Below the pieces are notes generated by a model. That model searched no databases, was not told the origin of the DNA, and was given only the letters and a program-made list of their open reading frames with translations. 64,000 nt of DNA from Roseovarius sp. M141 (GTDB lineage Bacteria > Pseudomonadota > Alphaproteobacteria > Rhodobacterales > Rhodobacteraceae), in assembly GCF_024355225.1 (NCBI RefSeq), contig NZ_VCNH01000008.1:1736001-1800000 (forward strand), read 5' to 3'. Every line of letters starts with the position of its first letter. Within the stretch, counting starts at the first letter, position 1. Shown here in pieces: positions 1 through 9,424 of the stretch. Both the position numbers and the translations under genes were made by a program.

Positions 1-728
1 AGATCAGCGTGTCGGATGTCATCGTGCACAGCTCGAACCGGGGCACCGGGCGCCTTGCGCTTCAGATCGGCGCAGTGCGGCAGCAGGAGTTTCTGAAAAC
101 GCTCGGCTTTTTCAAGCCCGTCGATTTCGAGATGGTCGAGGCCAGCGGTGGCCAGCCGCTATTGCCCAAGCGCTGGACAGAACTGTCGACTGTCACCATT
201 TCCTATGGTCACGGCCTGTCCTCTACCCCGCTCCATCTGGCTGCGGGGTATGCTGCCATCGCCAACGGTGGCCGCTACGTCAAACCAACCTTGCTGAAGC
301 AGGACGGCCCCCCCCCGGGCACGCGCGTCATGTCCACCGCTGTTGCCCGCGAGGCGCGCACGATGCTGCGCCGCGTCGTCACCAGCGGCACCGCCAGCAT
401 GGGCGAGGTTCCCGGATACGCCGTTGGCGGCAAGACAGGCACAGCCGACAAGCCCAAAGAACGCGGCGGCGGCTATTACACCGACAAGGTGATCGCGACT
501 TTTGCGTCGATGTTCCCGGCGAACGATCCGAAATACGTGCTGATCGTTACCTTGGACGAACCGGTCGAGACGTCGGGCGTCAAACCGCGCCGCACCGCTG
601 GCTGGACCGCCGTGCCGATCGCGTCGGAAATCGTGGCGCGCGTCGCCCCTCTTTTGGGGATGCGCCCCGACATTGAACCTGCCGGGACGCCTGATATAAC
701 GCTGACATCTTTTAGCAGCGGCGATTGA
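1..728 (+). CDS. ftsI: Peptidoglycan transpeptidase FtsI (PBP3), C-terminal part
   Basis: This is the C-terminal half of a class B penicillin-binding protein; its N-terminus lies outside the window. The reading frame is open from the first bases. The KTGT box of the transpeptidase domain is clear (GGKTGTADKPKERGGGYYTDKVIATF), and an SSN-like motif (HSSNRGTG) near the start is the second active-site motif. FtsI cross-links septal peptidoglycan at the inner membrane during division. Its TGA overlaps the start region of murE, and the order ftsI-murE-murF-mraY-murD is that of the dcw cluster, which supports FtsI over another PBP. Confidence 0.93.
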   Translation, partial: ISVSDVIVHSSNRGTGRLALQIGAVRQQEFLKTLGFFKPVDFEMVEASGGQPLLPKRWTELSTVTISYGHGLSSTPLHLAAGYAAIANGGRYVKPTLLKQDGPPPGTRVMSTAVAREARTMLRRVVTSGTASMGEVPGYAVGGKTGTADKPKERGGGYYTDKVIATFASMFPANDPKYVLIVTLDEPVETSGVKPRRTAGWTAVPIASEIVARVAPLLGMRPDIEPAGTPDITLTSFSSGD

Positions 729-739
729 GCGGGGCGACC

Positions 740-2239
740 ATGGCGGCGGGGCAGGCAAGAACACTGGCGGATCTGGGCCTTGCGGCCAAGGGCGGCGCGC
801 AGGCGCGTATTACGGGCCTTGCCGTTGATAGCCGCAAGGTGGTGGAGGGCACGCTCTTTGCCGCGCTGCCCGGCAGCCGCGCGCATGGGGCGGACTTTAT
901 CCAATATGCGCTGCGTATGGGCGCGACCGCCATTCTGACGGATACTGAGGGCGCGCGCATTGCCGCCGACGTGCTGGCCGGATCAGACGCCGCGCTGGTC
1001 GTGACCGAAGATCCGCGCGCCGCGCTCGCCTTTGCTTCCGCGCTGTGGTTTGGTCAGCAGCCCGAGGTGATGGTTGCCGTGACCGGAACCAACGGCAAGA
1101 CGTCCGTTGCCAGTTTTACCCGCCAGATCTGGCAGGCGCTGGGGCTGGAGGCGATCAATGTCGGCACCACCGGCGTCGAAGGTAGCTATGCCGCGCCGCT
1201 GGCCCATACCACGCCTGACCCCATCACCCTGCACCGCGTCCTGGCCGAGGCGTCAGAGGCCGGTGTCACCCATGCGGCGATGGAGGCGTCCAGCCACGGG
1301 CTGGAGCAGCGCCGCCTTGACGGGGTGCAACTGATCGCGGCGGCGTTTACCAATTTCAGCCAGGACCATCTGGACTATCACCATACGTTCGAGGCGTATT
1401 TTGACGCCAAGGCGGGGCTGTTCACCCGCGTGCTGCCCGAGGGCGGCGTCGCTGTCATCAACATGGACGATCCGCGCGGCGCCGACATGGCCGATCTGGC
1501 CGAGGCACGCGGGCAGGACGTGCTGCGTGTGGGCCGGTCTGTCGGCGCGCATCTGCGCCTGCTGGGCCAGCGGTTCAATCCCATCGGGCAAAGCCTGCGT
1601 TTTGAATGGATGGGTGATCCACAGCAGGTTGATCTGCCGCTGATCGGCGGCTTTCAGGGCGAAAACCTACTGCTGGCGGCGGGGCTTGCCATTGGCGCCG
1701 GGGCGGATGCGGCGCGGGTTTTCCAGACCTTGCCGGAAATGCGCACTGTGCGCGGCCGGATGGAGCTGGCGGCAACGCGGCGCAGTGGCGCGGCGGTGTT
1801 CGTTGATTTCGCCCACACGCCGGACGCGGTCGCGACTGCCATTCAGGCGCTGCGCCCGCATGTCATGGGTCGCCTGATCGCCATCATCGGCGCGGGCGGC
1901 GACCGCGATCCGGGCAAGCGGCCCCTGATGGGGCAGGCTGCTGCCGAACATGCCGATCTGGTGATCGTGACCGACGATAACCCGCGCGGCGAAGACCCCG
2001 CCACCATCCGCGCCGCCGTCATGGGCGGCTGCCCGGATGCGGCGAACGTGGGCGACCGGGCCGAGGCCATATTGCGCGGCGTCGATGCGCTGGGGTCAGG
2101 CGATGCACTGCTGATCCTCGGCAAGGGGCACGAGACGGGGCAGACCGTCGGCACCGATGTGTTGCCCTTCGACGATGCCGAGCAGGCCAGCGTCACCGTG
2201 ATGGCGCTGGACTCTGCCGAGGCAGGGGAAGGCGCATGA
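740..2239 (+). CDS. murE: UDP-MurNAc-L-Ala-D-Glu:meso-diaminopimelate ligase MurE
   Basis: Cytoplasmic Mur ligase that adds the third residue of the peptidoglycan stem peptide. The ATP-binding loop TGTNGKTS is at about residues 115-122. A DNPR motif ([10 protein letters not shown], about residue 412) is the family signature for meso-diaminopimelate rather than lysine as substrate. Length (about 499 aa) is normal. I prefer the ATG at 740; an in-frame TTG at 725 that overlaps the ftsI stop would add five residues. The 3' end overlaps murF by 4 bases (ATGA), so translation is probably coupled. Confidence 0.96.
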   Translation: MAAGQARTLADLGLAAKGGAQARITGLAVDSRKVVEGTLFAALPGSRAHGADFIQYALRMGATAILTDTEGARIAADVLAGSDAALVVTEDPRAALAFASALWFGQQPEVMVAVTGTNGKTSVASFTRQIWQALGLEAINVGTTGVEGSYAAPLAHTTPDPITLHRVLAEASEAGVTHAAMEASSHGLEQRRLDGVQLIAAAFTNFSQDHLDYHHTFEAYFDAKAGLFTRVLPEGGVAVINMDDPRGADMADLAEARGQDVLRVGRSVGAHLRLLGQRFNPIGQSLRFEWMGDPQQVDLPLIGGFQGENLLLAAGLAIGAGADAARVFQTLPEMRTVRGRMELAATRRSGAAVFVDFAHTPDAVATAIQALRPHVMGRLIAIIGAGGDRDPGKRPLMGQAAAEHADLVIVTDDNPRGEDPATIRAAVMGGCPDAANVGDRAEAILRGVDALGSGDALLILGKGHETGQTVGTDVLPFDDAEQASVTVMALDSAEAGEGA

Positions 2240-3675
2240 GCCTGTGGACCGCCGCCGACGCCGCCGCCGCAACGGGTGGAACGGCGCAAGGCGCGTGGCA
2301 GGCCAATGGGGTGTCGATCGACACGCGCACGATCCAGCCGGGCGATCTGTTCGTCGCCCTTAAGGCCGAGCGGGACGGCCATGATTTTGTCGCCGGGGCG
2401 CTGGCCAAGGGCGCGGCGGCGGCGCTGGTCAGTCATGTACCCGATGGCGTGGCCGCGGATGCACCGCTGCTGATCGTGCCCGACGTTCTGGCCGCGCTGG
2501 AGACGTTGGGCCGTGCCGGGCGCGCCCGCACAAACGCGCGCGTGGTCGCCGTCACCGGCTCGGTGGGCAAGACATCGACCAAGGAAATGCTGCGCGAGGT
2601 TCTGGCGCGACAAGGCCGCACCCACGCCGCCGAGGCCAGCTATAACAACCATTGGGGCGTGCCGCTGACGCTGGCGCGCATGGCGCAAGACACTGAATTC
2701 GCTATCGTCGAAATTGGCATGAACCACCCCGGCGAAATCGCGCCACTCAGCCGCATGGCGCGCCCGCATGTGGCGATGATCACGACAGTGGCCGCCGCCC
2801 ATCTGGAGGCATTCGACGATCTGGCAGGCATCGCCCGCGAAAAAGCGGCGATCTTTGAAGGGCTTGAACCGGGCGGCGCCGCGATCGTCAACGCGGATCT
2901 GGACACGACCTTTATTCTGCTGGACGCGGCCCGCGCAGCGGGCGCGCGTATCGTTACCTTCGGCGCGGGCGGCGACGCCTACCGGCTGGACGGCGTGCAG
3001 CTGAATAACGATTGCACGGTGGTACGCGCCACGATTGCCGGAGATCCGGCGGTGTTCAAGATCCTCAGTGCGGGGCGTCATTTCGCGATGAACGGCCTTG
3101 CCGTGCTGGCCGCCGTCGATGCGCTGGGCGGCGATGCCGGGCTGGCCGCGCCGGACCTTGCCCGCTGGCGGCCGCCCGCCGGGCGCGGCACCCGCGAGGT
3201 GATCGATCTGGACAGCGCCGATGAGGATTGCACGCTGGACCTGATCGACGACGCATTCAACGCCAATCCCACCTCGATGGCCGCCGCGCTGGAGGTTCTG
3301 GCCGCCAGTACCCCGCGTGATGGTGTCGGGTGTATTGCCAAGGGGCGGCGCATCGCCATTCTGGGCGACATGCTGGAACTCGGCGCAGATGAGGTCGAAA
3401 TGCACCGCGCGCTGGCGGACCTGCCGCATATCGCGGCACTGACCAGCGTGCACTGCGTCGGCCCCCGCATGCGCGCCCTGTGGGAGGCGCTGCCGCGCGC
3501 ACAGCGCGGCCAGTGGTTCGAGGGCGCGGATGATCTGGTGCTTCGGGTGCATGGCGTGATAGACGCGGGCGATGTGCTTTTGGTCAAGGGATCGAAGGGC
3601 AGCAAAGTCAGCAAGATCGTCGACAGCTTGCGCAGGTCGGGGCGGAAAAGCCGCCCTCAGGAAAGGGATGATTGA
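2236..3675 (+). CDS. murF: UDP-MurNAc-tripeptide:D-Ala-D-Ala ligase MurF
   Basis: Third Mur ligase of the cluster; it adds D-Ala-D-Ala to complete the cytoplasmic UDP-MurNAc-pentapeptide. The ATP loop is [13 protein letters not shown], and the following [12 protein letters not shown] and [10 protein letters not shown] segments are typical of the MurF central domain. At 479 aa it is a normal length. It starts inside the murE stop (ATGA), and its own TGA is immediately followed by the mraY ATG with no spacer, so the three genes form one translational block. Confidence 0.96.
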   Translation: MSLWTAADAAAATGGTAQGAWQANGVSIDTRTIQPGDLFVALKAERDGHDFVAGALAKGAAAALVSHVPDGVAADAPLLIVPDVLAALETLGRAGRARTNARVVAVTGSVGKTSTKEMLREVLARQGRTHAAEASYNNHWGVPLTLARMAQDTEFAIVEIGMNHPGEIAPLSRMARPHVAMITTVAAAHLEAFDDLAGIAREKAAIFEGLEPGGAAIVNADLDTTFILLDAARAAGARIVTFGAGGDAYRLDGVQLNNDCTVVRATIAGDPAVFKILSAGRHFAMNGLAVLAAVDALGGDAGLAAPDLARWRPPAGRGTREVIDLDSADEDCTLDLIDDAFNANPTSMAAALEVLAASTPRDGVGCIAKGRRIAILGDMLELGADEVEMHRALADLPHIAALTSVHCVGPRMRALWEALPRAQRGQWFEGADDLVLRVHGVIDAGDVLLVKGSKGSKVSKIVDSLRRSGRKSRPQERDD

Positions 3676-4758
3676 ATGTTCTACTGGCTCACCGCCTTGT
3701 CCGATGGTGGCGATTTCTTCAACCTTTTCCGATATATCACTTTTCGTACCGGCGGTGCGTTCCTGACCGCGCTGATTTTTGGCTTCCTTTTTGGCCCGCC
3801 ACTGATCAACGTCCTGCGCAAACGGCAGGGCAAGGGGCAGCCCATTCGCACGGATGGCCCCGAGGGGCATTTCGTCAAGGCCGGCACGCCCACGATGGGC
3901 GGCCTTTTGATCGTTGGCGCGCTGCTGACGTCGACGTTGCTATGGGCGCGGCTGGACAATCCGTTCATCTGGATCGTGCTGTTTGTCACTATCGGGTTCG
4001 GCCTGATCGGATTTGCCGACGACTATGCCAAGGTGTCCAAACAGCACCATGACGGCGTGCCGGGCAAACTGCGTCTGGCGCTGGGTTTTTTGATCGCGCT
4101 CGTCGCCGCCTATTGGGCGTCCGCCTATCACCCGGAGGCGTTGCAATATCAACTGGCGCTGCCAGTGTTCAAGAACACGCTGATTAACCTGGGCTTTTTC
4201 TTCATCCCCTTCGCGATGATCGTGATCGTGGGCGCCGCGAATGCGGTGAACCTGACGGACGGTCTGGACGGGCTGGCGATCATGCCTGTGATGATTGCGG
4301 CTTCGGCGCTGGGCGTGATCGCCTATGTCGTCGGACGGGTAGACTTCACCACCTACCTGGATGTCCACTATGTCGACGGCACCGGCGAGATCCTGATTTT
4401 CGTCGCGGGCCTCGTTGGCGGCGGCCTTGGGTTTCTATGGTATAACGCGCCCCCTGCCGCCGTGTTCATGGGCGACACCGGATCGCTGGCCCTTGGCGGT
4501 GCGCTGGGCGCCATCGCCGTTGCGACCAAGCACGAGGTCGTGCTGGCCATCGTCGGCGGGCTGTTCGTGGTCGAGGCGCTGAGCGTCATCATTCAGGTGC
4601 TCTATTTCAAACGCACGGGCAAACGCGTGTTCCTGATGGCACCGATCCATCACCACTATGAGAAAAAGGGCTGGTCGGAGCCGCAGATCGTCATCCGCTT
4701 CTGGATCGTGGCACTGATTCTGGCGATGATCGGGCTGGCGACGCTGAAGGTGCGGTGA
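3676..4758 (+). CDS. mraY: Phospho-MurNAc-pentapeptide transferase MraY
   Basis: Polytopic inner-membrane enzyme that makes lipid I from UDP-MurNAc-pentapeptide and undecaprenyl phosphate. Family motifs are intact: the aspartate pair in GFADDYAKV, the NLTDGLDGL loop, and the [12 protein letters not shown] motif near the C-terminus. The 360 residues with about ten hydrophobic segments match the family. It abuts murF exactly. Its TGA shares one base with the ATG of the next small gene, which separates it from murD. Confidence 0.97.
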   Translation: MFYWLTALSDGGDFFNLFRYITFRTGGAFLTALIFGFLFGPPLINVLRKRQGKGQPIRTDGPEGHFVKAGTPTMGGLLIVGALLTSTLLWARLDNPFIWIVLFVTIGFGLIGFADDYAKVSKQHHDGVPGKLRLALGFLIALVAAYWASAYHPEALQYQLALPVFKNTLINLGFFFIPFAMIVIVGAANAVNLTDGLDGLAIMPVMIAASALGVIAYVVGRVDFTTYLDVHYVDGTGEILIFVAGLVGGGLGFLWYNAPPAAVFMGDTGSLALGGALGAIAVATKHEVVLAIVGGLFVVEALSVIIQVLYFKRTGKRVFLMAPIHHHYEKKGWSEPQIVIRFWIVALILAMIGLATLKVR

Positions 4759-5060
4759 TGGATAAGATGAAGAAGCTGCTTTTCGCACCCTTTCCCGAAC
4801 GCGTTGAGGACGGGTTTCAGGGCTTGGTGGGTCTTGCCGGAATTATTCTGGCAGTCGGCGCGATGGCGAATGACGGGGTTGGAGCGTTGTCACTGTTGGG
4901 CGTTGCAATCAGTTCCGCGAGCCTTACTCCGTTGGCGTCGAAGTACTTCGGCCGTGGTCAGAATGCAGAAAAATCAAATGCCTATCTTATATCATTCGGC
5001 ATCGCCGTTGTGTTGATCTCTCTTCTTGCCTTGGCGATCAGCAGGTTTTTTGTGCAATGA
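4758..5060 (+). CDS. Small two-helix membrane protein inside the dcw cluster, function unknown
   Basis: A 100-residue protein I do not recognise. A basic N-terminus (MDKMKKLLF) is followed by a hydrophobic segment at about residues 20-36, a second weaker one at about 44-60, and a strong one at about 77-97 ([20 protein letters not shown]). The ATG overlaps the mraY stop, and its TGA overlaps the murD start (ATGA), so it is placed as a true operon member. A GTG three bases upstream is also possible. The DNA looks AT-richer than the flanking mur genes. No such gene is standard between mraY and murD, so it may be a later arrival. Confidence 0.75.
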   Translation: MDKMKKLLFAPFPERVEDGFQGLVGLAGIILAVGAMANDGVGALSLLGVAISSASLTPLASKYFGRGQNAEKSNAYLISFGIAVVLISLLALAISRFFVQ

Positions 5061-6466
5061 TACCGGTGCGCGGATATGAAGGCGCGCGGGTCGCCATCCT
5101 GGGTCTTGGCCGCTCGGGGCTGTCGGCAGCGCGTGCGCTTGAGGCGGGCGGTGCGGAGCCGATCTGTTGGGACGATAATCCAGAGGCTCGCGCCAAGGCC
5201 GAGGCATATGGGTTCGAGACGCTCGACCTGACCCGCGAGGGCGCGTTTCACGGCATCGCCAGCCTGATCGTCAGTCCGGGTATCCCGCATCTATACCCTC
5301 AGCCCAACCGCATCGTTGCCGCCGCACAGGCGGCGGGTGTGCCGGTGGATAACGATATCGGGCTGTTCTTCCGCTCCTTCGCCGGGGCGGAGTGGGCCGA
5401 TTTCGATCAGCCGCCAAAGGTGATCGCGATCACCGGATCGAACGGCAAATCCACGACGTCGGCGTTGATTGATCACATTCTGACGGACGCAGGCCGCGAT
5501 GCGCAGCTGGCCGGTAATATCGGGCGCGGCGTGTTGGATATCGACCCGCCCGAAGACGGCGGCGCGGTGGTGCTGGAACTTAGCAGCTACCAAATAGAAC
5601 TGGCCCGCTCCCTGACGCCGGATATTGCCGTTTTCACGAATCTCAGCCCCGACCATCTGGACCGGCACGCCGGCCTTGGCGGGTATTTCGCGGCCAAGCG
5701 GCGCCTCTTTGCCGAAGGCGGCCCGGACCGCGCCATCATCGGCGTGGACGAGGCCGAGGGGCGGTTTCTGGCCGGGCAACTCAGCGAGGGGGCAGGGGAC
5801 GATCGCGTCATCCGCATTTCCGTCGCTGAAAAGCTGACTGGCCCTGGCTGGCAGGTGTTCGCGCGCAAGGGGTTCCTGTCCGAATACCGCAAGGGGCGGC
5901 AGGCCGGCAGTATCGATCTGCGCAGCATCAAGGGCTTGCCGGGCGCACACAACCACCAAAACGCCTGCGCGGCCTATGCGGTGTGCCGTACCATGGGCCT
6001 TGCGCCCCGCGTGATCGAGCAGGGGATGCACAGCTATCCGGGCCTGCCCCATCGCAGTCAGATCGTGGCCGAGGCGGGCGGCGTCACCTATGTCAACGAT
6101 AGCAAGGCCACGAATGTCGACAGCGCGCTGAAGGCGCTTCTGGCGTTCCCCAGAATCCGCTGGATCTGTGGCGGGCTACAAAAGGAAGGCGGGCTGGCCG
6201 CGCTGGCCCCCGCGCTGGGAAATGTCGCCAAGGCCTATGTCATCGGCCGCGAGGCCGCGCAGTTCGCGCTGGGGCTGGAGGGCGCCGGGGCCGAGATTTG
6301 CACCACCATGGCCGAGGCCGTGCGCCGCGCCCACGGCGATGCGCAGCCCGGCGACACGGTGCTGCTGGCCCCGGCTGCGGCCAGTTTCGATCAATATGAC
6401 AGTTTCGAGCAGCGCGGCGACGATTTTGCTGCATGCGTGGCTGCGGCACTCGGCTCTGGTCAATAG
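5057..6466 (+). CDS. murD: UDP-MurNAc-L-alanine:D-glutamate ligase MurD
   Basis: Cytoplasmic Mur ligase adding D-glutamate to UDP-MurNAc-L-Ala. The N-terminal Rossmann-like glycine motif ([17 protein letters not shown]) and the ATP loop TGSNGKSTT at about residues 128-136 are present. The tail [12 protein letters not shown] and [22 protein letters not shown] are typical MurD C-terminal elements. It is 469 aa, a normal length. Its start overlaps the stop of the small membrane gene. ftsW and murG, its usual followers in Rhodobacteraceae, are absent; a riboflavin gene begins 46 bases later. Confidence 0.96.
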   Translation: MIPVRGYEGARVAILGLGRSGLSAARALEAGGAEPICWDDNPEARAKAEAYGFETLDLTREGAFHGIASLIVSPGIPHLYPQPNRIVAAAQAAGVPVDNDIGLFFRSFAGAEWADFDQPPKVIAITGSNGKSTTSALIDHILTDAGRDAQLAGNIGRGVLDIDPPEDGGAVVLELSSYQIELARSLTPDIAVFTNLSPDHLDRHAGLGGYFAAKRRLFAEGGPDRAIIGVDEAEGRFLAGQLSEGAGDDRVIRISVAEKLTGPGWQVFARKGFLSEYRKGRQAGSIDLRSIKGLPGAHNHQNACAAYAVCRTMGLAPRVIEQGMHSYPGLPHRSQIVAEAGGVTYVNDSKATNVDSALKALLAFPRIRWICGGLQKEGGLAALAPALGNVAKAYVIGREAAQFALGLEGAGAEICTTMAEAVRRAHGDAQPGDTVLLAPAAASFDQYDSFEQRGDDFAACVAAALGSGQ

Positions 6467-6512
6467 CGGCGGCCCGGGTTATCTGGGCGGCAAAGGACGT
6501 CAAGGGGGGCCC

Positions 6513-7646
6513 ATGCCTGAAACGACAGCTTATCGCACGCCCGGACCGGTTGAATCGGACCTGAGCCGCGCCATCTCCCCGACCGAAGAGATCATCGCCG
6601 AGGCGCGCGCCGGGCGGATGTTCGTTCTGGTCGACCACGAGGACCGCGAGAACGAGGGCGATCTGGTGATCGCCGCCGAATTCGCCACACCTGAGGCAAT
6701 CAATTTCATGGCCGTGCATGGCCGCGGCCTGATCTGCCTGCCGATGACCGCCGAGCGGGTCGACCGGCTGGGTCTGCCGATGATGGCGGTCAATAACTCG
6801 TCGCGCCATGAGACGCCGTTTACCGTGTCGATCGAGGCGCGCGAGGGGGTTTCGACGGGTATTTCCGCCGCTGACCGGTCGCTGACTGTCGCCACCGCGA
6901 TCAATGAGCAGAACACGATGGCTGCGCTGGCGACGCCAGGCCACATCTTCCCCCTGCGCGCGCGCGCGGGCGGCGTGCTGGTGCGGGCGGGCCACACCGA
7001 GGCGGCTGTCGATATTTCGCGGCTGGCAGGGCTGAACCCCTCCGGCGTGATTTGCGAGATCATGAAACCCGACGGCACCATGGCGCGGCTGCCCGATCTG
7101 GTGGAATTTGCCCAAACCCACCGGCTGAAGATCGGCACGATCAGCGATCTGATCGCGTATCGCCACAAGCATGATAACCTCGTCCGCGAGGTCCGCCGCG
7201 AGGCAGTGACCGCCCATATCGGCGGCGATTGGGAAATGCGCATCTTTGCCGACCAGATGTCGGGCACCGAACATGTCGTGCTGATCAAGGGCGACATCAC
7301 TGATGGCGCGCCTGTTCTGGCCCGCACGCACGCGTTGAACGCGCTGGAGGATGTGCTGGGCATCGGCGGCGCCCCGGCGGGCAAGCTGCGCAGCGCGATG
7401 CAGATCATCGCGGATGAGGGGCGCGGCGCGATCTTCCTGTTCCGCCAGCCCCGACCCGAACTGGCCGGGGAACTGGACGAGGACGGCCCGCGCACGATCA
7501 AGCATACCGGCCTGGGCGCGCAGATCATGTCGACGATGGGCCTGCACGAGCTGATCCTTGTCACGGACAACCCCGAAACGCGGTATCTGGGCCTTGATGC
7601 CTATGGCATCAGCATCATCGGCACGCATCCCTTGAGCAAAGGTTAA
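6513..7646 (+). CDS. ribB: 3,4-dihydroxy-2-butanone-4-phosphate synthase with degenerate GTP cyclohydrolase II-like domain (RibBX type)
   Basis: The N-terminal ~210 residues are a complete RibB domain, which makes the four-carbon riboflavin precursor from ribulose 5-phosphate: VDHEDRENEGDLVIAA, TPGHIFPLRARAGGVLVRAGHTEAAVD and GVICEIM are visible. The C-terminal ~150 residues align with RibA in general layout but lack the zinc-binding cysteines of GTP cyclohydrolase II: the expected C-x10-C-x-C region reads THALNALEDVLGIGG, with no cysteine. The YLxQEGRGIGL-like segment is also changed (IADEGRGAIFLF). This fits the RibBX variant of proteobacteria, so GTP cyclohydrolase II must be encoded elsewhere. 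A G-rich ribosome site precedes the ATG; ribH follows by 4 bases. Confidence 0.9.
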   Translation: MPETTAYRTPGPVESDLSRAISPTEEIIAEARAGRMFVLVDHEDRENEGDLVIAAEFATPEAINFMAVHGRGLICLPMTAERVDRLGLPMMAVNNSSRHETPFTVSIEAREGVSTGISAADRSLTVATAINEQNTMAALATPGHIFPLRARAGGVLVRAGHTEAAVDISRLAGLNPSGVICEIMKPDGTMARLPDLVEFAQTHRLKIGTISDLIAYRHKHDNLVREVRREAVTAHIGGDWEMRIFADQMSGTEHVVLIKGDITDGAPVLARTHALNALEDVLGIGGAPAGKLRSAMQIIADEGRGAIFLFRQPRPELAGELDEDGPRTIKHTGLGAQIMSTMGLHELILVTDNPETRYLGLDAYGISIIGTHPLSKG

Positions 7647-7650
7647 TCCG

Positions 7651-8196
7651 ATGGCAGGCACTGAATACACCATGCCCCGCGCAGAGTTGGACAAGCCCGC
7701 CAAGCTGCTGATCGTCGTCGCGCCATTCTACCGCGACATTGCCGACAACATGATCGCCGGCGCAACAGCCGAGATCGAGGCGACAGGCGCCACCTATGAT
7801 CTGATCGAAGTGCCCGGTGCGCTGGAGCTGCCCACTGCCATCGGCATCGCCGAACGCCTCAGCAATTTTGACGGCTATGTCGCGCTTGGCTGTGTCATCC
7901 GGGGCGAAACGACCCATTACGAAACCGTGTGCAACGATTCCAGCCGGGGGATCACCCTGCTGGGTCTTCAGGGTGTTTGCATCGGCAACGGCATCCTGAC
8001 GGTCGAGAACCGCGATCAGGCCGAGGCGCGGGCCGATCCTGCGCGCATGAACAAGGGGGCAGGCGCCGCCGCCGCCGCCTTGCATCTGGTCGCGCTGACC
8101 CGTAAATGGGGCGCTCCGCGCAAGGGCGTGGGGTTCATTCCCGGCGCGGACGAGATGCGCATCGCGGGCACATCCAAGGACAAACCGACGGTATGA
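7651..8196 (+). CDS. ribH: 6,7-dimethyl-8-ribityllumazine synthase
   Basis: Penultimate enzyme of riboflavin synthesis; it condenses the RibB product with the pyrimidine intermediate. The core VVAPFYRDIADNMIAGA, EVPGALELPTAI, ALGCVIRGETTHYE and a C-terminal GxxAAxAALHLV helix are typical lumazine synthase elements, including the catalytic histidine of TTHYE. The 181 aa length fits the icosahedral or pentameric forms. It lies between ribBX and nusB, a usual arrangement in this group, and overlaps nusB by 4 bases (ATGA). Confidence 0.95.
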   Translation: MAGTEYTMPRAELDKPAKLLIVVAPFYRDIADNMIAGATAEIEATGATYDLIEVPGALELPTAIGIAERLSNFDGYVALGCVIRGETTHYETVCNDSSRGITLLGLQGVCIGNGILTVENRDQAEARADPARMNKGAGAAAAALHLVALTRKWGAPRKGVGFIPGADEMRIAGTSKDKPTV

Positions 8197-8678
8197 CAGG
8201 CCAAGCTGCACCCATTTCCGGCAACCAAAAACGCAAGATGCGCTCGGCCGCGCGGCTATATGCCGTTCAGGCGCTGTTCCAGATGGAGCATTCCAACCAG
8301 AGCGTGAATTCGGTCTATCTGGAATTCCTGGATCATCGTTTTGGTGCGCAGGTCGATGATGATTGCGATATGATCGAGGGGGACGAAGATCTGTTTCGCG
8401 GCGTTCTGGACAGCGCGGTCGACAATCAGCGCCGGATTGATCAGATGACCGACCGCGCGCTGGTGGCCAAATGGCCCATCGCGCGGATTGACCCGACGCT
8501 GCGGGCGCTATTTCGTGCCGCCGGGGCTGAACTGATCGGCAACGACACGCCGCCGCGCGTGATCATCACCGAATATGTCGATGTCGCGACCAGCTTTTTC
8601 CCGGATGGGCGCGAGCCGAAATTCGTCAACGCGGTTTTGGATCACATGGCGCGCGAGGCACGGCCAGAGGCGTTCTAG
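8193..8678 (+). CDS. nusB: Transcription antitermination factor NusB
   Basis: RNA-binding all-helical protein that works with NusE (S10) in rRNA antitermination. The start RSAARLYAVQALFQMEHSN and the central DRALVAKWPIARIDPTLRALFRAAGAEL segment are typical NusB; the C-terminal EYVDVATSFFPDGREPKFVNAVLDHMAREARPEAF block is the family end. The 161 aa product starts at an ATG overlapping the ribH stop. The ribH-nusB order is widely conserved in proteobacteria. No clear intrinsic terminator is visible after it. Confidence 0.95.
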   Translation: MTGQAAPISGNQKRKMRSAARLYAVQALFQMEHSNQSVNSVYLEFLDHRFGAQVDDDCDMIEGDEDLFRGVLDSAVDNQRRIDQMTDRALVAKWPIARIDPTLRALFRAAGAELIGNDTPPRVIITEYVDVATSFFPDGREPKFVNAVLDHMAREARPEAF

Positions 8679-8806
8679 AGCCGCAGGTGGGTCTGCTCTG
8701 ACAAGGCCATGTTGAACCGCCGTATGGGCCATTCCCCGCCGATCGCCCTTGTGGCGAGACATGTTCGCGTTACATTGATAGTATCCCATTCGCAGGAGAT
8801 GCCCCG

Positions 8807-9139
8807 ATGCCGAAACTGATCCGCCTCTATATCACGCATGTGGCTATAGGATTCGGGATTGCAGGCGCGTTTGTCGGGATGCTGCTGTGGTTCAATATCG
8901 CCAATCTGTGGCACCTTGTGTCCCACTCGGACAAGGGGTGGCTGGCCGTTCTGGTTCTGTGGCTCGCCAATGGAATCGTTTTTGCCGGGGTTCAGTTCGC
9001 GATTGCCGTCATGAACATGAAGGATGACGACGACGAACCGCGCGGTGGTCATCGCCAGCGTGTGAGCCGGAGTAACGGCCAGATGGCGCCGGTCCGCATC
9101 ACCGCCGAAGGGCGGCCCGACGCGCCCAAGCGCGGCTGA
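8807..9139 (+). CDS. Small membrane protein, function unknown
   Basis: A 110-residue protein with two predicted membrane helices (about residues 9-31, rich in ITHVAIGFGIAGAFVGMLLWF, and 42-68), then a charged cytoplasmic-type tail with a DDDDE run and scattered arginines. The start is supported by a good ribosome site (GCAGGAGAT) nine bases upstream. I know of no functional domain; similar small proteins occur next to nusB in this family, but that is recollection rather than proof. It has its own ~130-base upstream spacer, so it is probably transcribed separately. Confidence 0.75.
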   Translation: MPKLIRLYITHVAIGFGIAGAFVGMLLWFNIANLWHLVSHSDKGWLAVLVLWLANGIVFAGVQFAIAVMNMKDDDDEPRGGHRQRVSRSNGQMAPVRITAEGRPDAPKRG

Positions 9140-9176
9140 TCGCACCCTCAACGGGCGCTACCACATATTATCAACG

Positions 9177-9400
9177 CGCAATGGGTAAGTGGCGGGCCCG
9201 CACGCAGCCGTTTGGTTATCTCATTCCCGAGGACCTGTATTTACAGGTGGGCACCGGGTAACCTGACCAGGGTCAGGACAGAGCCAGCTCCCTCGGATTT
9301 GCTTAAGGCCACCGGAATGCAACCGTTCACGAGAAGGGCAGAACCCGCCACTGCCCTAGGTAGGGTGGTGCGGGCGGTTCGGCAAGGGGGTTGCGTGCGT
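9177..9400 (+). ncRNA. Candidate structured RNA upstream of mmcB
   Basis: The 285-base gap between the small membrane gene and mmcB has no convincing protein but many stems. A TATTAT -10-like box at 9165-9170 would start a transcript near 9177. CGCACGCA (about 9190) can pair with TGCGTGCG (about 9392), closing a ~210-base domain. Inside are ACCTGTA/TACAGGT (two-base loop, near 9233-9248), CCTGAC/GTCAGG (near 9262-9277) and a long imperfect stem, CCCGCCACTGCCCTA with TAGGGTGGTGCGGG, at 9345-9374. The size and layout would suit a 6S-like or other small RNA, but I cannot identify the family. Confidence 0.35.
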
Positions 9401-9413
9401 TCTCTTTTTGTTC
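9399..9413 (+). promoter_or_regulatory. LexA (SOS) box of mmcB
   Basis: The sequence GTTC-TCTTTTT-GTTC matches exactly the alphaproteobacterial LexA site GTTC-N7-GTTC. It ends 11 bases before the mmcB ATG, so LexA bound here would block transcription start or early elongation. In Caulobacter, mmcB is a known LexA target, which makes the site more believable than a chance match. Confidence 0.85.
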
Positions 9414-9424
9414 ACGATGGCGCC

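Noticed and set aside
1843..3870. 675-codon minus-strand frame opposite murE/murF
   Set aside because: It is the complement of two clear Mur ligases and is a GC-rich shadow frame without domains.
6168..6512. Upstream extension of the ribBX frame by 115 residues through murD
   Set aside because: The extension is an off-frame reading of murD and contains no RibB-like sequence; ATG 6513 has a G-rich ribosome site and starts the family protein.
9212..9424. Longer MmcB with 71 extra N-terminal residues
   Set aside because: The extra part runs through the stem-rich spacer and the LexA box and has no family similarity.
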